DNA of 9,711 nucleotides from Gammaproteobacteria bacterium (GCA_029879605.1 JAOUQA010000049.1:1-9711); one strand, 5' to 3'. Shown: positions 1 through 5,934, counted from the stretch's first letter. Made by a program: numbers and translations. The notes: generated from the letters alone by a model not told the origin.

Positions 1-223
1 CATATTTTGTCCAACCAGTCTTATCATTGTTGAACGAATCGATAGAGTAGACTTCAAATAGAGAATCTCCTCCCTTAATAAGTTCTGAGAATGTACCGAT
101 GCCATTAGGTCTTAAAGTTTCTGTATCTGGTGAAGCTTGAATAATATTAGAAACAAGAGGTAGAGTTAAAGATAGAATCAAGATTATAAAATAGAGGTAT
201 AGAAGATGCTTTCTCAAAACCAC
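1..223 (-). CDS. Secreted or surface protein, N-terminal fragment (cut by window edge)
   Basis: Only the first 74 codons lie in the window; the gene continues past the left edge. Reading leftward from a GTG at 221-223, residues 1-30 form a signal peptide or anchor: a basic start (VLRKH), a long hydrophobic core and a plausible cleavage near IIQA-SPD. The mature start contains TLRPNG-GTFSEL, a pattern I associate with archaeal and viral surface proteins carrying LamG- or adhesin-like repeats; this is recalled family knowledge, not a search result. It lies 13 nt downstream of the 39-residue gene, so it is probably the next cistron of the same minus-strand operon. No strong SD precedes the GTG, and an in-frame TTG at 215-217 is an alternative start. 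The exact function is unknown; virion surface or host attachment is inferred. Confidence 0.6.
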   Translation of the reverse strand, partial: MVLRKHLLYLYFIILILSLTLPLVSNIIQASPDTETLRPNGIGTFSELIKGGDSLFEVYSIDSFNNDKTGWTKY

Positions 224-236
224 ACATCCACAGGAA

Positions 237-356
237 TTATGTTAGGCTGAAAACTAAGAGATAATCTAAAACAGGGTCCCGTCCAACAGTGAAGGGAATA
301 AAGGCTGCGGAGAGGACCCAGAGACAGAGAATAAGTATGCATGCATGCCTTTTCAA
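237..356 (-). CDS. 39-residue single-helix membrane protein, TTG start
   Basis: This short frame starts at a TTG (354-356) that overlaps the TGA of the upstream gene as TTGA. It runs to TAA at 237-239. A GGGAGG sequence about 12 nt upstream, inside the preceding gene, can serve as SD. The peptide begins LKRHAC, followed by a hydrophobic stretch (about residues 6-24, ILILCLWVLSAAFIPF), a charged GRDP turn and a second hydrophobic tail (residues 29-38). This fits a small membrane peptide with a basic N-terminus inside. The same TTGA overlap occurs at two other small genes in the window (5436 and 9380), which supports it. Function is unknown. A chance frame is possible because the region is short. 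Confidence 0.5.
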   Translation of the reverse strand: MKRHACILILCLWVLSAAFIPFTVGRDPVLDYLLVFSLT

Positions 357-643
357 AAACTTGATTTACCTCCCTTAACCATAACTAAAAACAAGAATCC
401 AGGCATAGCAAAATACATGAGCATACACCACATCAAATTATTATCTACCGCTAATTGTTCAGCCATCATCATTCCCATCATTACGGAAACAACCATGAAC
501 ATGATTCCAGAATATTTGACTTTAGCAGTAACCAAAAGCATGATTGAGGCTACCAGGAGAAATCCGATCCATCCTCCTTGAACTCCAAAGAATAGTTCAT
601 AGAAGGCTTCCTGTATTTCTGTTGCAACAAAAGTTGATAACAT
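353..643 (-). CDS. Small membrane protein, three predicted helices
   Basis: The product has 96 residues. It has a short amphipathic N-terminus (residues 1-20), then three hydrophobic segments at about 24-40, 44-63 and 70-90, and ends KGGKSSF. The start ATG overlaps the upstream TAA (TAATG). AAAAGGAG lies about 10 nt before it, so both an SD and coupling support this start. The middle segments are very rich in methionine (MFMVVSVMMGMMMAEQ). I recognise no family. Its position in an operon with surface proteins suggests a virion membrane or host-envelope role, but this rests on context only. Confidence 0.75.
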   Translation of the reverse strand: MLSTFVATEIQEAFYELFFGVQGGWIGFLLVASIMLLVTAKVKYSGIMFMVVSVMMGMMMAEQLAVDNNLMWCMLMYFAMPGFLFLVMVKGGKSSF

Positions 644-867
644 TATTTTTTTATCTCCTTTTGGTTCACCTTGCTTATATTATAAATTGACTTAATTATA
701 CATATAATTGATATGGGAACCATAAAATAAGGCGAAAGTACGTATTTTCCAAATTCTGTGCAACCTGTCTGACTTAATCCGTAATTATAAAAGAACATTG
801 GGATATTGATAACAATTATGATAAGTAAACAAGCGATAACCCCTAAATTTTGTGTTCTATCTTTCAT
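643..867 (-). CDS. Two-helix membrane protein (full-length copy of a duplicated gene)
   Basis: The product has 74 residues from the ATG at 865-867, which overlaps the previous stop as ATGA. Two earlier in-frame ATGs, the first at 877-879, would add four residues. The chosen start matches the edge of the duplicated block: the 149-bp repeat begins at the second base of this start codon. Hydrophobic segments lie at about residues 9-26 and 49-65, with a loop holding Cys36 and a lysine-rich tail (KVNQKEIKK). The first 50 codons are identical at DNA level to the truncated copy at 1154-1333. The stop overlaps the next gene's ATG. Function is unknown; the two-helix, basic-tail layout resembles several other small proteins in the window. 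Confidence 0.75.
   Translation of the reverse strand: MKDRTQNLGVIACLLIIIVINIPMFFYNYGLSQTGCTEFGKYVLSPYFMVPISIICIIKSIYNISKVNQKEIKK
718..866. repeat. 149-bp direct repeat, copy A
   Basis: This block is identical base for base to 1184-1332, at an offset of 466 bp. It covers the first 50 codons of the intact two-helix gene (643-867) except the first base of its start codon. Flanking bases differ at once on both sides: g versus a on the left, t versus c on the right. Confidence 0.97.
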
Positions 868-1157
868 CCCCATAACCATCCTATAACTAAGGCCATGCCT
901 ATGACAAAGAACATCAAACCATAAGTAAAAGCATTTTCCAAATCATCATTCTTAGCATAATACACAAGTGAAACCGGTGAAGCAATCCACATGAGAAAAC
1001 CACCAATACCCATGAACATCATAAGTATTTCTTTGTTAAGGTAAATTTCTATCCAGGGATCTTCCTCTTCATCATCTTCTTGCGCGTGAATAGGAGAAAC
1101 AAACAAGCTCGCGAGTAGAAACAACAGAAAAACAATACATGGCCACTTTTTTATCAT
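864..1157 (-). CDS. Signal-peptide-bearing small membrane protein with acidic loop
   Basis: The product has 97 residues from the ATG at 1155-1157. GGTGGAG sits just upstream at SD distance, so a GTG 12 nt further upstream, which lies inside that SD, was rejected. Residues 1-25 form a clear signal peptide (MIKKWP, hydrophobic core, cleavage near PIHAQ). A strongly acidic stretch (EDDEEEDPW) follows, then two hydrophobic segments at about 45-65 and 76-96. The acidic N-terminus would face outside. The gene lies between the two 149-bp repeat copies, so recombination between them would delete it. Its start overlaps the stop of the truncated upstream copy. No family is recognised; a small envelope protein is a reasonable inference. 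Confidence 0.75.
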   Translation of the reverse strand: MIKKWPCIVFLLFLLASLFVSPIHAQEDDEEEDPWIEIYLNKEILMMFMGIGGFLMWIASPVSLVYYAKNDDLENAFTYGLMFFVIGMALVIGWLWG

Positions 1158-1333
1158 GTTATTCTCCACCTAACAAGGGAATAAACCATAAAATAAGGCG
1201 AAAGTACGTATTTTCCAAATTCTGTGCAACCTGTCTGACTTAATCCGTAATTATAAAAGAACATTGGGATATTGATAACAATTATGATAAGTAAACAAGC
1301 GATAACCCCTAAATTTTGTGTTCTATCTTTCAC
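1154..1333 (-). pseudogene. Truncated copy of the two-helix membrane protein gene
   Basis: Reading from GTG (1331-1333), the first 50 codons equal those of the intact gene at 643-867. The frame then diverges into nine unrelated codons (YSLVRWRIT) and a TGA at 1154-1156. The second membrane helix and basic tail are lost. The new end coincides with the SD and start of the following gene (ATGA overlap). The start is GTG instead of ATG and lacks a good SD, since GAG is only 2 nt away. It is best read as a remnant of a recent partial duplication, though a 59-residue one-helix peptide could still be made by coupling. Perfect identity means the event is recent, or that the assembly merged two variants. 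Confidence 0.65.
1184..1332. repeat. 149-bp direct repeat, copy B
   Basis: Perfect second copy of 718-866, in the same orientation. Here it forms most of the truncated gene. The 317 bp between the copies hold the SD and coding sequence of the signal-peptide protein at 864-1157. Confidence 0.97.
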
Positions 1334-1340
1334 TTCTCAT

Positions 1341-1528
1341 TCATTTGCTCTGGTTACAACCATCCAGATTTTGAACAACCGCTATCACGCCATAACGTGA
1401 ATGTAATATATCTACAACAGAAATCTTATTAGGTTTGCGGTAAAGCTTACTTCCTTCAGTTTCGCTACCTGTAGAATATCACTCATATCCATGTTAGCAT
1501 TAGTTTTAATGAGTAAAGCTTTCTCCAT
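1341..1528 (-). pseudogene. Small soluble protein gene, apparently frameshifted
   Basis: A well-formed start (ATG 1526-1528, SD GAGGA 6-7 nt before it, overlapping the stop of the upstream gene) opens a frame beginning MEKALLIKTNANMDMSDI. That frame ends at TAG (1412-1414) after 38 codons. A second frame shifted by one base takes over within the first third. It reads SETEGSKLYRKPNKIS, then VVDILHSRYGVIAVVQNLDG, and stops at TGA 1341-1343, with no start codon of its own. The two halves together would give about 62 residues, so a one-base loss near 1470 (or elsewhere in the overlap up to about 1445) best explains it. Alternatives are programmed frameshifting or a sequencing error. No family is recognised. 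Confidence 0.5.
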
Positions 1529-1537
1529 AACATTTCC

Positions 1538-2293
1538 TCATGTGAATGGGAACATTTCAACAATCTTTGTTATGATCGTGAAAATAATGTAGCTTATGCT
1601 TACCCAGATAGGAAGGCCTATAATCAAACTTAAAGCTGGATGTATATCTGGTAGTTGAAAGAACAAAACCATTGTAATAATACTCCATGCATTCAAAGCA
1701 CTCATTTCTTGTTCCCAAGTAAGGCCCACATATACCAGCATACCCTCATTGTGTAAAGCCTCGGAAGGTGTGCTATAAGTTGTTTCATTCCATCGGAAAG
1801 AACAAAGAAAAGAAAGCTGCTGAGTATCTTCAGTTTTCACAGAAAATATTAATTCTCCGGTTTCATTGTATATTGTATCCATTGTGGCAAAGGCTAAATT
1901 AGTATCGTAGTTTGTATCCTCTTGCCAAAAATCTAAACCGTGACCTGACCAGGGGTAAGAATCCCATTGAATGAAGAGCACGACTGGATCATAACTGTAA
2001 TCGTTGGTTGTGTTCCATGCGGTAAACCGATAAGTAAAAGGTGTTGTATGATCGTCAAAGTCAAAGTCTTGAGTAAAAGAACCTTCAGCAGTCCAGGTTA
2101 TATTGAATGATTGGTAACTATAAACTGGAACTTCAAACGCTTCAAGCTCTTCTGGAATACTTACATCTCTATATTGAGGTTGTGCGGCCATAAGTTCGGG
2201 AGATTCAGCATATATCATTCCCACTAAAACAATGAAAATGCCTAAAAAAGTTATTATAAAAATAATTCTACTTCCTAAATCATCATCAGTCAA
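1538..2293 (-). CDS. Membrane-anchored ectodomain protein
   Basis: From a TTG at 2291-2293 the product has 251 residues. AGGAG lies 8 nt upstream, which decided this start. An in-frame GTG at 2342-2344 would add 17 charged residues and sits 8 nt after the previous stop, but has no SD. In the longer numbering, a helix spans residues 27-46, followed by a soluble ectodomain (47-215) rich in Trp, Tyr, Thr and acidic residues with NxT sequons (NIT, NTT and two NET). Two hydrophobic segments lie near the C-terminus (about 217-231 and 236-258). The ectodomain should face outside, and its beta-type composition suggests a sandwich fold. It is next to the DUF2341 spike gene, so it may be a companion virion protein. 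No named family is recognised. Confidence 0.8.
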   Translation of the reverse strand: MTDDDLGSRIIFIITFLGIFIVLVGMIYAESPELMAAQPQYRDVSIPEELEAFEVPVYSYQSFNITWTAEGSFTQDFDFDDHTTPFTYRFTAWNTTNDYSYDPVVLFIQWDSYPWSGHGLDFWQEDTNYDTNLAFATMDTIYNETGELIFSVKTEDTQQLSFLCSFRWNETTYSTPSEALHNEGMLVYVGLTWEQEMSALNAWSIITMVLFFQLPDIHPALSLIIGLPIWVSISYIIFTIITKIVEMFPFT

Positions 2294-2352
2294 GATTATT
2301 TCTCCTATTTCTAATAATTCTCTGTTTTTTCCTCTTTCTCCCACAAGGCATG

Positions 2353-4404
2353 TTACATCATCTTCTTAATTGTTGAAGCATATATAGCAGCAATCAATAA
2401 ACTAATCAAAAGCATAATCCAGTAAGGCAACCAACCTATTGCGATACAGAAGCCTAAAACACAAAAACCAACAATCATCGTGGCAAGGATTGAAGGCTTT
2501 TTGGGAATTAATAGAAGTGCAAGCAAGAAGCCAAACGATAAGAGACCACTCATAAAAATACCAGCTGCAAAACTACTAATCCCCCAATGTTCCGCTAATT
2601 GAACAGGCAATTCGACAAGGTTCACATCAGGCCCTACTATTGGTGGTTCAGTATATATTTGTTCAGCCCCCCATGTTCCATGAACAGGCTCAGGGTCAAC
2701 TCTCTTCCGGACATACACATTATCATAGTATGTTTGCCAGTTCTGATCATTCGTTGCAGTAGTATAACTAAGATACTCCGGGTAACCAGCGTTAATGTAA
2801 GATTCATCAGAAACTTGTTCCACATCATCAACCCAAATCGTGTATTCATCGTTTGCGTTGTCTAAGTAGGTTTCGATTTTATACCAAGTGTTATCCTCTA
2901 CCGTTTGAATGGTTGTGTATGCAGTGCCATTGAAAAATTGGAGTAAATCAGTTTCTATTTTATAGAAAGTGACATGATCAGTTTTGTATTGATTCAGAGT
3001 GGTCATCATGTAAATGTCTGGTGTGCAGTCAGTCGTTCTCACTTTAAATACATAGGCATGATTAGAAGTATAGTTGTAATAGTGTTCTATTTCCACGTTT
3101 TCAGTTATGGAAATATCGTTTTGTTTAAGCATGTAATTGCTTATCGAGTTTGTTCCTCCAAGCTCGTCAAATTCACTCCATCCCAACCCAACAATAGGGT
3201 TGTTTGCTCGGTTGAAATCATCAAAGAATAAGAATGTGTTAAAGCCATAACTTGTGGTGGTTGCGGTAGGATTGCCATAATAGGCGTAAATGCTCTGATT
3301 AGTATAGCTTAGACTGTCGTGGATTTCAACCCAAAAATCAGCGTAAACGCCATCCTGTTTCTCTTCCATCCAATAGCTCAATAAGGTGATTCCGTCATCA
3401 TCAACAAATCTTACATCGCCAAAATCAGTTCGACAATGTTGTTCCAAACTAACAGCATATCCACTTGTATCAATGGTGGTTTTGATAACTCGGTGGTCAT
3501 CTACTCCATAACTTCTTTCGGCCCACCAAACCGTTTCACCATCTGGATCAAGACTTAAACCCTGACCGCAGTTTATAGAGGGCCTAACCATTCTTTTTAC
3601 TGCGGTAAATCCTGATCCTGTCCATTGGTAACAATCAAGGAAATCCTCTGCCGAGGAATCGTGAATGTTTACATATAGGAAATTGTCAATCCACATCACC
3701 CCTTGATAACCTGTGCAATATCTCGCTGTACCTTGATGTGGACAGTATGATAGCGTGTAGGTGGCTATTTCATTCCAACTCGTATCATATTGCGTGATAT
3801 ATTCTACGTTTCCAGCAATCACCCACCAGTAACCACCATAGTAGGCGCAACCTTCACATTCTCTTTCGCCCACTGAATGATATTCTACAAAACTCAAATC
3901 ACTCGCATCGTAAACTACGATCCATCCTTCAATTGGATAGATATTATAGTTGTTAGCTCCTAAGTAGAGATAACCGTCTTTATGATAGATGTTATTGACT
4001 TGTGTTTTATCGGTTGGTTCATCAAGTGTGCAGTTATGGCTTGCTACTTGGCTCCAATCTGAAGCATTAAATTTCTGAATATACTCGTAGGGATCAGCTC
4101 CGGCCGGTGCAGCTCCGGCTGTGTAATAGTATGATCCGTCACTTGCAACGCCTTGATTAGCCCCCTTATCAGCACCGGTTCTACTTACAAAACTGAAATT
4201 GCCTACTGCCACCGATTCAAAGTAAGTTCTAATTTTTACTTGATAGTCTGTTCCGGCTCCAGATGCATAAGCGATGAAATGTTGCTTTCGGTAATTCCAA
4301 TTCTCTAACCAACTATCTTGAGCATTTACACTTTGAGGAAAACATGAAATTGTTAGGGTTAAGACTAAAAAAAGGGAGAGGGGAAGGATATAGCGGAGTT
4401 TCAA
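2353..4404 (-). CDS. DUF2341 surface protein with inserted propeller-like and LamG-like domains
   Basis: The product has 683 residues from a TTG start. Residues 1-29 form a signal peptide (core LPLSLFLVLTLTIS, cleavage near VNAQ). DUF2341 begins at 36-63 (WNYRKQHF, GTDYQVKIRTYF) and resumes at 321-396 with its usual second half (CRTDFGDVRF, DGITLLSYWMEE, FWVEI, YAYYGNPTATTTS, FLFFDDF). Between them, residues 64-320 form a Trp/Tyr/Gly-rich beta domain with repeated blade-like strands (DGYLYLGANNY, GGYWWVIAGNVEYI, DNFLYVNI, DGETVWWAERSYG), most like a propeller. Residues 397-571 look like a LamG/concanavalin-type jelly roll. Three C-terminal helices (about 611-633, 638-657, 659-676) anchor it. 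DUF2341 plus LamG is common in archaeal surface proteins. Its place beside putative capsid genes suggests a receptor-binding spike. Confidence 0.85.
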   Translation of the reverse strand: MKLRYILPLSLFLVLTLTISCFPQSVNAQDSWLENWNYRKQHFIAYASGAGTDYQVKIRTYFESVAVGNFSFVSRTGADKGANQGVASDGSYYYTAGAAPAGADPYEYIQKFNASDWSQVASHNCTLDEPTDKTQVNNIYHKDGYLYLGANNYNIYPIEGWIVVYDASDLSFVEYHSVGERECEGCAYYGGYWWVIAGNVEYITQYDTSWNEIATYTLSYCPHQGTARYCTGYQGVMWIDNFLYVNIHDSSAEDFLDCYQWTGSGFTAVKRMVRPSINCGQGLSLDPDGETVWWAERSYGVDDHRVIKTTIDTSGYAVSLEQHCRTDFGDVRFVDDDGITLLSYWMEEKQDGVYADFWVEIHDSLSYTNQSIYAYYGNPTATTTSYGFNTFLFFDDFNRANNPIVGLGWSEFDELGGTNSISNYMLKQNDISITENVEIEHYYNYTSNHAYVFKVRTTDCTPDIYMMTTLNQYKTDHVTFYKIETDLLQFFNGTAYTTIQTVEDNTWYKIETYLDNANDEYTIWVDDVEQVSDESYINAGYPEYLSYTTATNDQNWQTYYDNVYVRKRVDPEPVHGTWGAEQIYTEPPIVGPDVNLVELPVQLAEHWGISSFAAGIFMSGLLSFGFLLALLLIPKKPSILATMIVGFCVLGFCIAIGWLPYWIMLLISLLIAAIYASTIKKMM

Positions 4405-4407
4405 TGT

Positions 4408-4629
4408 TTAAATCAAGTCCTTCACAAAGCTCAATACTGCGCCTGCGATTATGATTAGGGGTAGTAGAAGCCATAGAGAGGCAGCTCCAGATGCACCGGT
4501 AAAGTTCCAGGCAGTAGTATTGACGTAGGTTGGGCCTTGAATGAATAGGACAACTGTTGGCATCAATGCTGCTAAGAATAGTATTGAGATCAATACTCCA
4601 ATCAAGATTGCTGGTTTTGTTAGTTCCAC
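4408..4629 (-). CDS. Two-helix hydrophobic protein, candidate major capsid protein (paralogue 1)
   Basis: The product has 73 residues from a GTG at 4627-4629. GGTGATC, a near-ideal archaeal SD, lies 4 nt upstream. It starts MELTKPAILIGV, has a first hydrophobic helix (about 6-31), a polar loop with an NFTG sequon, and a second helix (about 50-67), ending FVKDLI. Sixteen of 73 residues differ from its upstream neighbour, about 78% identity, mostly I/V/L/A exchanges. Major capsid proteins of spindle-shaped archaeal viruses are small proteins with two hydrophobic helices, often in tandem copies, and this pair fits. Alternatives are a holin-like or generic envelope protein. There is no pilin-type processing signal. 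Confidence 0.75.
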   Translation of the reverse strand: MELTKPAILIGVLISILFLAALMPTVVLFIQGPTYVNTTAWNFTGASGAASLWLLLPLIIIAGAVLSFVKDLI

Positions 4630-4646
4630 TCTTGATCACCTTTATG

Positions 4647-4868
4647 TTATATCATGTCTTTTACGAATCCGAGAGCAGCAGCAGCAATGACTATCAAAGG
4701 TATTAGAAGCCACAAGGCAGCAGCTCCAGAGCTACCGGTAAAGTTCCACGTAGTCGTATCCACATGTGTAGTGCCTTGAATGAAAGCTACTATTGTAGGC
4801 ATCAAGGCAGCCAAGAACAACACCGAGATCAATACTCCAATCAGAATCGCCGGCTTTGTAATTTCCAT
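4647..4868 (-). CDS. Two-helix hydrophobic protein, candidate major capsid protein (paralogue 2)
   Basis: This is the first gene of the leftward operon and a tandem paralogue of the next gene. I place the start at the ATG at 4866-4868, giving 73 residues that align end to end with the paralogue (MEITKPAILIGV to FVKDMI). GGAGG lies about 11 nt upstream. An in-frame ATG at 4884-4886 would add MEEKQN, but it overlaps that SD and has none of its own. The layout is helix (6-31), polar loop with HVDTTTWNFTG, helix (50-67). A TATA-like box centred near 4921 predicts a leader of about 28 nt. Promoter-proximal position, tandem duplication and strong SDs fit a highly expressed structural protein. Confidence 0.75.
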   Translation of the reverse strand: MEITKPAILIGVLISVLFLAALMPTIVAFIQGTTHVDTTTWNFTGSSGAAALWLLIPLIVIAAAALGFVKDMI

Positions 4869-4909
4869 GTTTTGCTTTTCCTCCATTTTTCTTTTACATA
4901 AGCTTCTAA

Positions 4910-4937
4910 TGTGACATTATATAATACTACCGTCACA
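4910..4937. promoter_or_regulatory. Candidate operator dyad between divergent operons
   Basis: TGTGAC (4910-4915) and GTCACA (4932-4937) form a perfect inverted pair separated by 16 bases. The pair straddles the TTATATAA box at 4917-4924. The 22-bp centre-to-centre spacing is about two helical turns, suiting a dimeric regulator that could block the leftward promoter. No regulator is identified. Confidence 0.4.
4917..4924 (-). promoter_or_regulatory. TATA-like box of the leftward operon
   Basis: TTATATAA, itself palindromic, lies about 25 nt upstream of an expected transcript start near 4896 on the minus strand. That leaves a leader of about 28 nt, including GGAGG, before the ATG at 4868. Confidence 0.45.
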
Positions 4938-4938
4938 C

Positions 4939-4947
4939 TTATATTGT
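4939..4947 (+). promoter_or_regulatory. TATA-like box of the rightward operon (leaderless)
   Basis: CTTATATTG is centred about 25 nt before the ATG at 4967. That gene has no SD, so the transcript probably begins at or very near its start codon, as in archaeal leaderless mRNAs. An A/T-rich TAAATATAAAA lies closer to the ATG but is too near to act as a TATA box for it. Confidence 0.4.
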
Positions 4948-4966
4948 TAAATGTAAATATAAAATT

Positions 4967-5230
4967 ATGCGTTCCATAAGATCAACCGAGAACCTTTTTT
5001 ATATCATAACAACATTCACGGTGTCAAGTGTCTTTTTAGGTGAACAGTTAAGGTTGCTTTTGCATTTGCATTATCAGGAGTGGTGGGCCATAATTGCCAC
5101 TTTGATGCTCGCTTTACTCATTGATATAACAATCTTGTTGCATGACGTTTTAGGACAGGCTGATCGTCTTAATGCGTCTTATAAGGTTCACCGGTTTTTG
5201 AGGAAGAAACTTTATCAAATGGAGAAATAA
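4967..5230 (+). CDS. Two-helix membrane protein, first gene of the rightward operon
   Basis: The product has 87 residues. A short N-terminus (MRSIRSTEN) leads into hydrophobic segments at about 10-28 and 40-61, followed by a basic soluble tail (YKVHRFLRKKLYQMEK) that probably stays in the cytoplasm. No SD precedes the ATG, and a TATA-like box about 25 nt upstream implies leaderless translation. The next gene starts 2 nt after the stop, and its SD (GGAG) lies inside this gene's last codons. I recognise no family. As the promoter-proximal gene of an operon leading to the ATPase, it may belong to a membrane complex, but nothing in the sequence fixes its role. Confidence 0.7.
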   Translation: MRSIRSTENLFYIITTFTVSSVFLGEQLRLLLHLHYQEWWAIIATLMLALLIDITILLHDVLGQADRLNASYKVHRFLRKKLYQMEK

Positions 5231-5232
5231 AA

Positions 5233-5439
5233 ATGGAAGTTAGTAGAGTACGTCAAGCACTCTTCCTTTTTTCAATGATGCTCGTAACAATATGTTGGGT
5301 ATTTTCCATTGGAGCTTTCAAAGAAGCCTATGGAAGTATGATTATGGTTTTTTATACTTGTGTTTCTGGATTTTCTTTAATCATCACTTTGGAATCAATA
5401 GTCTATAAAACAAAACCAAAAAAGGAGAATCAAAATTGA
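5233..5439 (+). CDS. Small two-helix membrane protein
   Basis: The product has 68 residues. Hydrophobic segments lie at about 8-27 and 34-57, and the tail is lysine-rich (YKTKPKKENQN). The SD GGAG lies 8 nt before the ATG, inside the end of the upstream gene. The stop TGA overlaps the TTG of the next small gene as TTGA. The two-helix hairpin with basic tail is shared with several neighbours, but there is no clear sequence similarity to call them paralogues. Function is unknown. Confidence 0.7.
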   Translation: MEVSRVRQALFLFSMMLVTICWVFSIGAFKEAYGSMIMVFYTCVSGFSLIITLESIVYKTKPKKENQN

Positions 5440-5570
5440 GTTTTGAACAGTTAGCACTCATAATATTCGCGTCAGGCATGCTAACAAGTCTGTATCTTGA
5501 ACATAGAGGCGTGAATGATATGAAATGGCTTGCACAAAAATTGTGGAGTAGATGGAAGGAAAAGAAATGA
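5436..5570 (+). CDS. 44-residue single-helix membrane protein, TTG start
   Basis: The TTG at 5436-5438 overlaps the previous TGA, and AAAGGAG lies 8 nt upstream, an excellent SD. The 44-residue frame fills exactly the gap between its neighbours and ends in a TGA that overlaps the next gene's ATG (ATGA). It has one hydrophobic segment (residues 6-20, LALIIFASGMLTSLY), then a charged amphipathic tail with regularly spaced tryptophans (MKWLAQKLWSRWKEKK) suited to lie on a membrane surface. The SD, both overlaps and the composition make it convincing despite its size. Function is unknown. Confidence 0.75.
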   Translation: MSFEQLALIIFASGMLTSLYLEHRGVNDMKWLAQKLWSRWKEKK

Positions 5571-5758
5571 TTGTGCTATCTAAGAAACATTCTATATTCT
5601 ATATTTGTCTTGTCATTTTAGGAACTCTATGGTTTGGATCTGCCTATCAAACCTTAAATCAATTAACACCTTTTATAATGGGGATTAGTTTCGGTTTATT
5701 CATTTATCCAATTCTCAGAGTTTTTGGTTCTAAATTACAGAAGGGGAAAAAGAAATGA
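5567..5758 (+). CDS. Small two-helix membrane protein
   Basis: The start is placed at the ATG 5567-5569, which overlaps the previous stop (ATGA) with GGAAGG about 7 nt upstream, giving 63 residues. An in-frame ATG at 5552 would add five residues but overlaps that SD. Hydrophobic segments lie at about 9-27 and 35-51, and the tail ends LQKGKKK. That tail is encoded by the same bases that provide the SD of the next gene (AAGGGGAAAAAG). Function is unknown. Confidence 0.7.
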   Translation: MIVLSKKHSIFYICLVILGTLWFGSAYQTLNQLTPFIMGISFGLFIYPILRVFGSKLQKGKKK

Positions 5759-5934
5759 ACATCCACAAAATTTTTCTTGGATTAACTTTAATACCATTAG
5801 GCATAATTCTTGTTTTAACATGGATAATCCCTGAACCACTTTTATACAGAGATATCTTTTTGTTTTTAACAATATTCCTTTTGTTAATTAGTTATAATTC
5901 TTATATTGACAAAGTAAAGGGGAAAAAGAAATGA
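5755..5934 (+). CDS. 59-residue two-helix membrane protein
   Basis: A short frame opens at ATG 5755-5757 (ATGA overlap with the previous stop) and ends at TGA 5932-5934, which overlaps the next ATG. AAGGGGAAAAAG directly precedes it as SD. Hydrophobic segments span about residues 6-25 (IFLGLTLIPLGIILVL) and 34-47 (IFLFLTIFLLLI), and the tail ends VKGKKK. The last 19 bases of its junction are identical to those at the previous junction. Coupled translation on both sides makes it a confident gene; its role is unknown. Confidence 0.75.
   Translation: MNIHKIFLGLTLIPLGIILVLTWIIPEPLLYRDIFLFLTIFLLLISYNSYIDKVKGKKK

Noticed and set aside
274..319. Inverted pair GGGTCC/GGACCC as a hairpin terminator
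   Set aside because: The stem has only six pairs with a 34-base loop, there is no T-run, and it falls inside the 39-residue gene.
339..348. Palindrome GCATGCATGC
   Set aside because: It is a short alternating sequence inside a gene with no other regulatory context.
345..581. Plus-strand 78-residue frame
   Set aside because: It is antisense to the SD-supported three-helix membrane gene; its content is the mirror of a hydrophobic gene.
2599..3231. Plus-strand frames of 88 and 85 residues inside the spike gene
   Set aside because: They are antisense to a gene with clear domain signatures, have no SD and no plausible domain.
4313..4639. 108-residue minus-strand frame across the capsid-like gene and the spike start
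   Set aside because: It is an overlapping shadow with low-complexity, non-protein-like content, and it lies over two better-supported genes.
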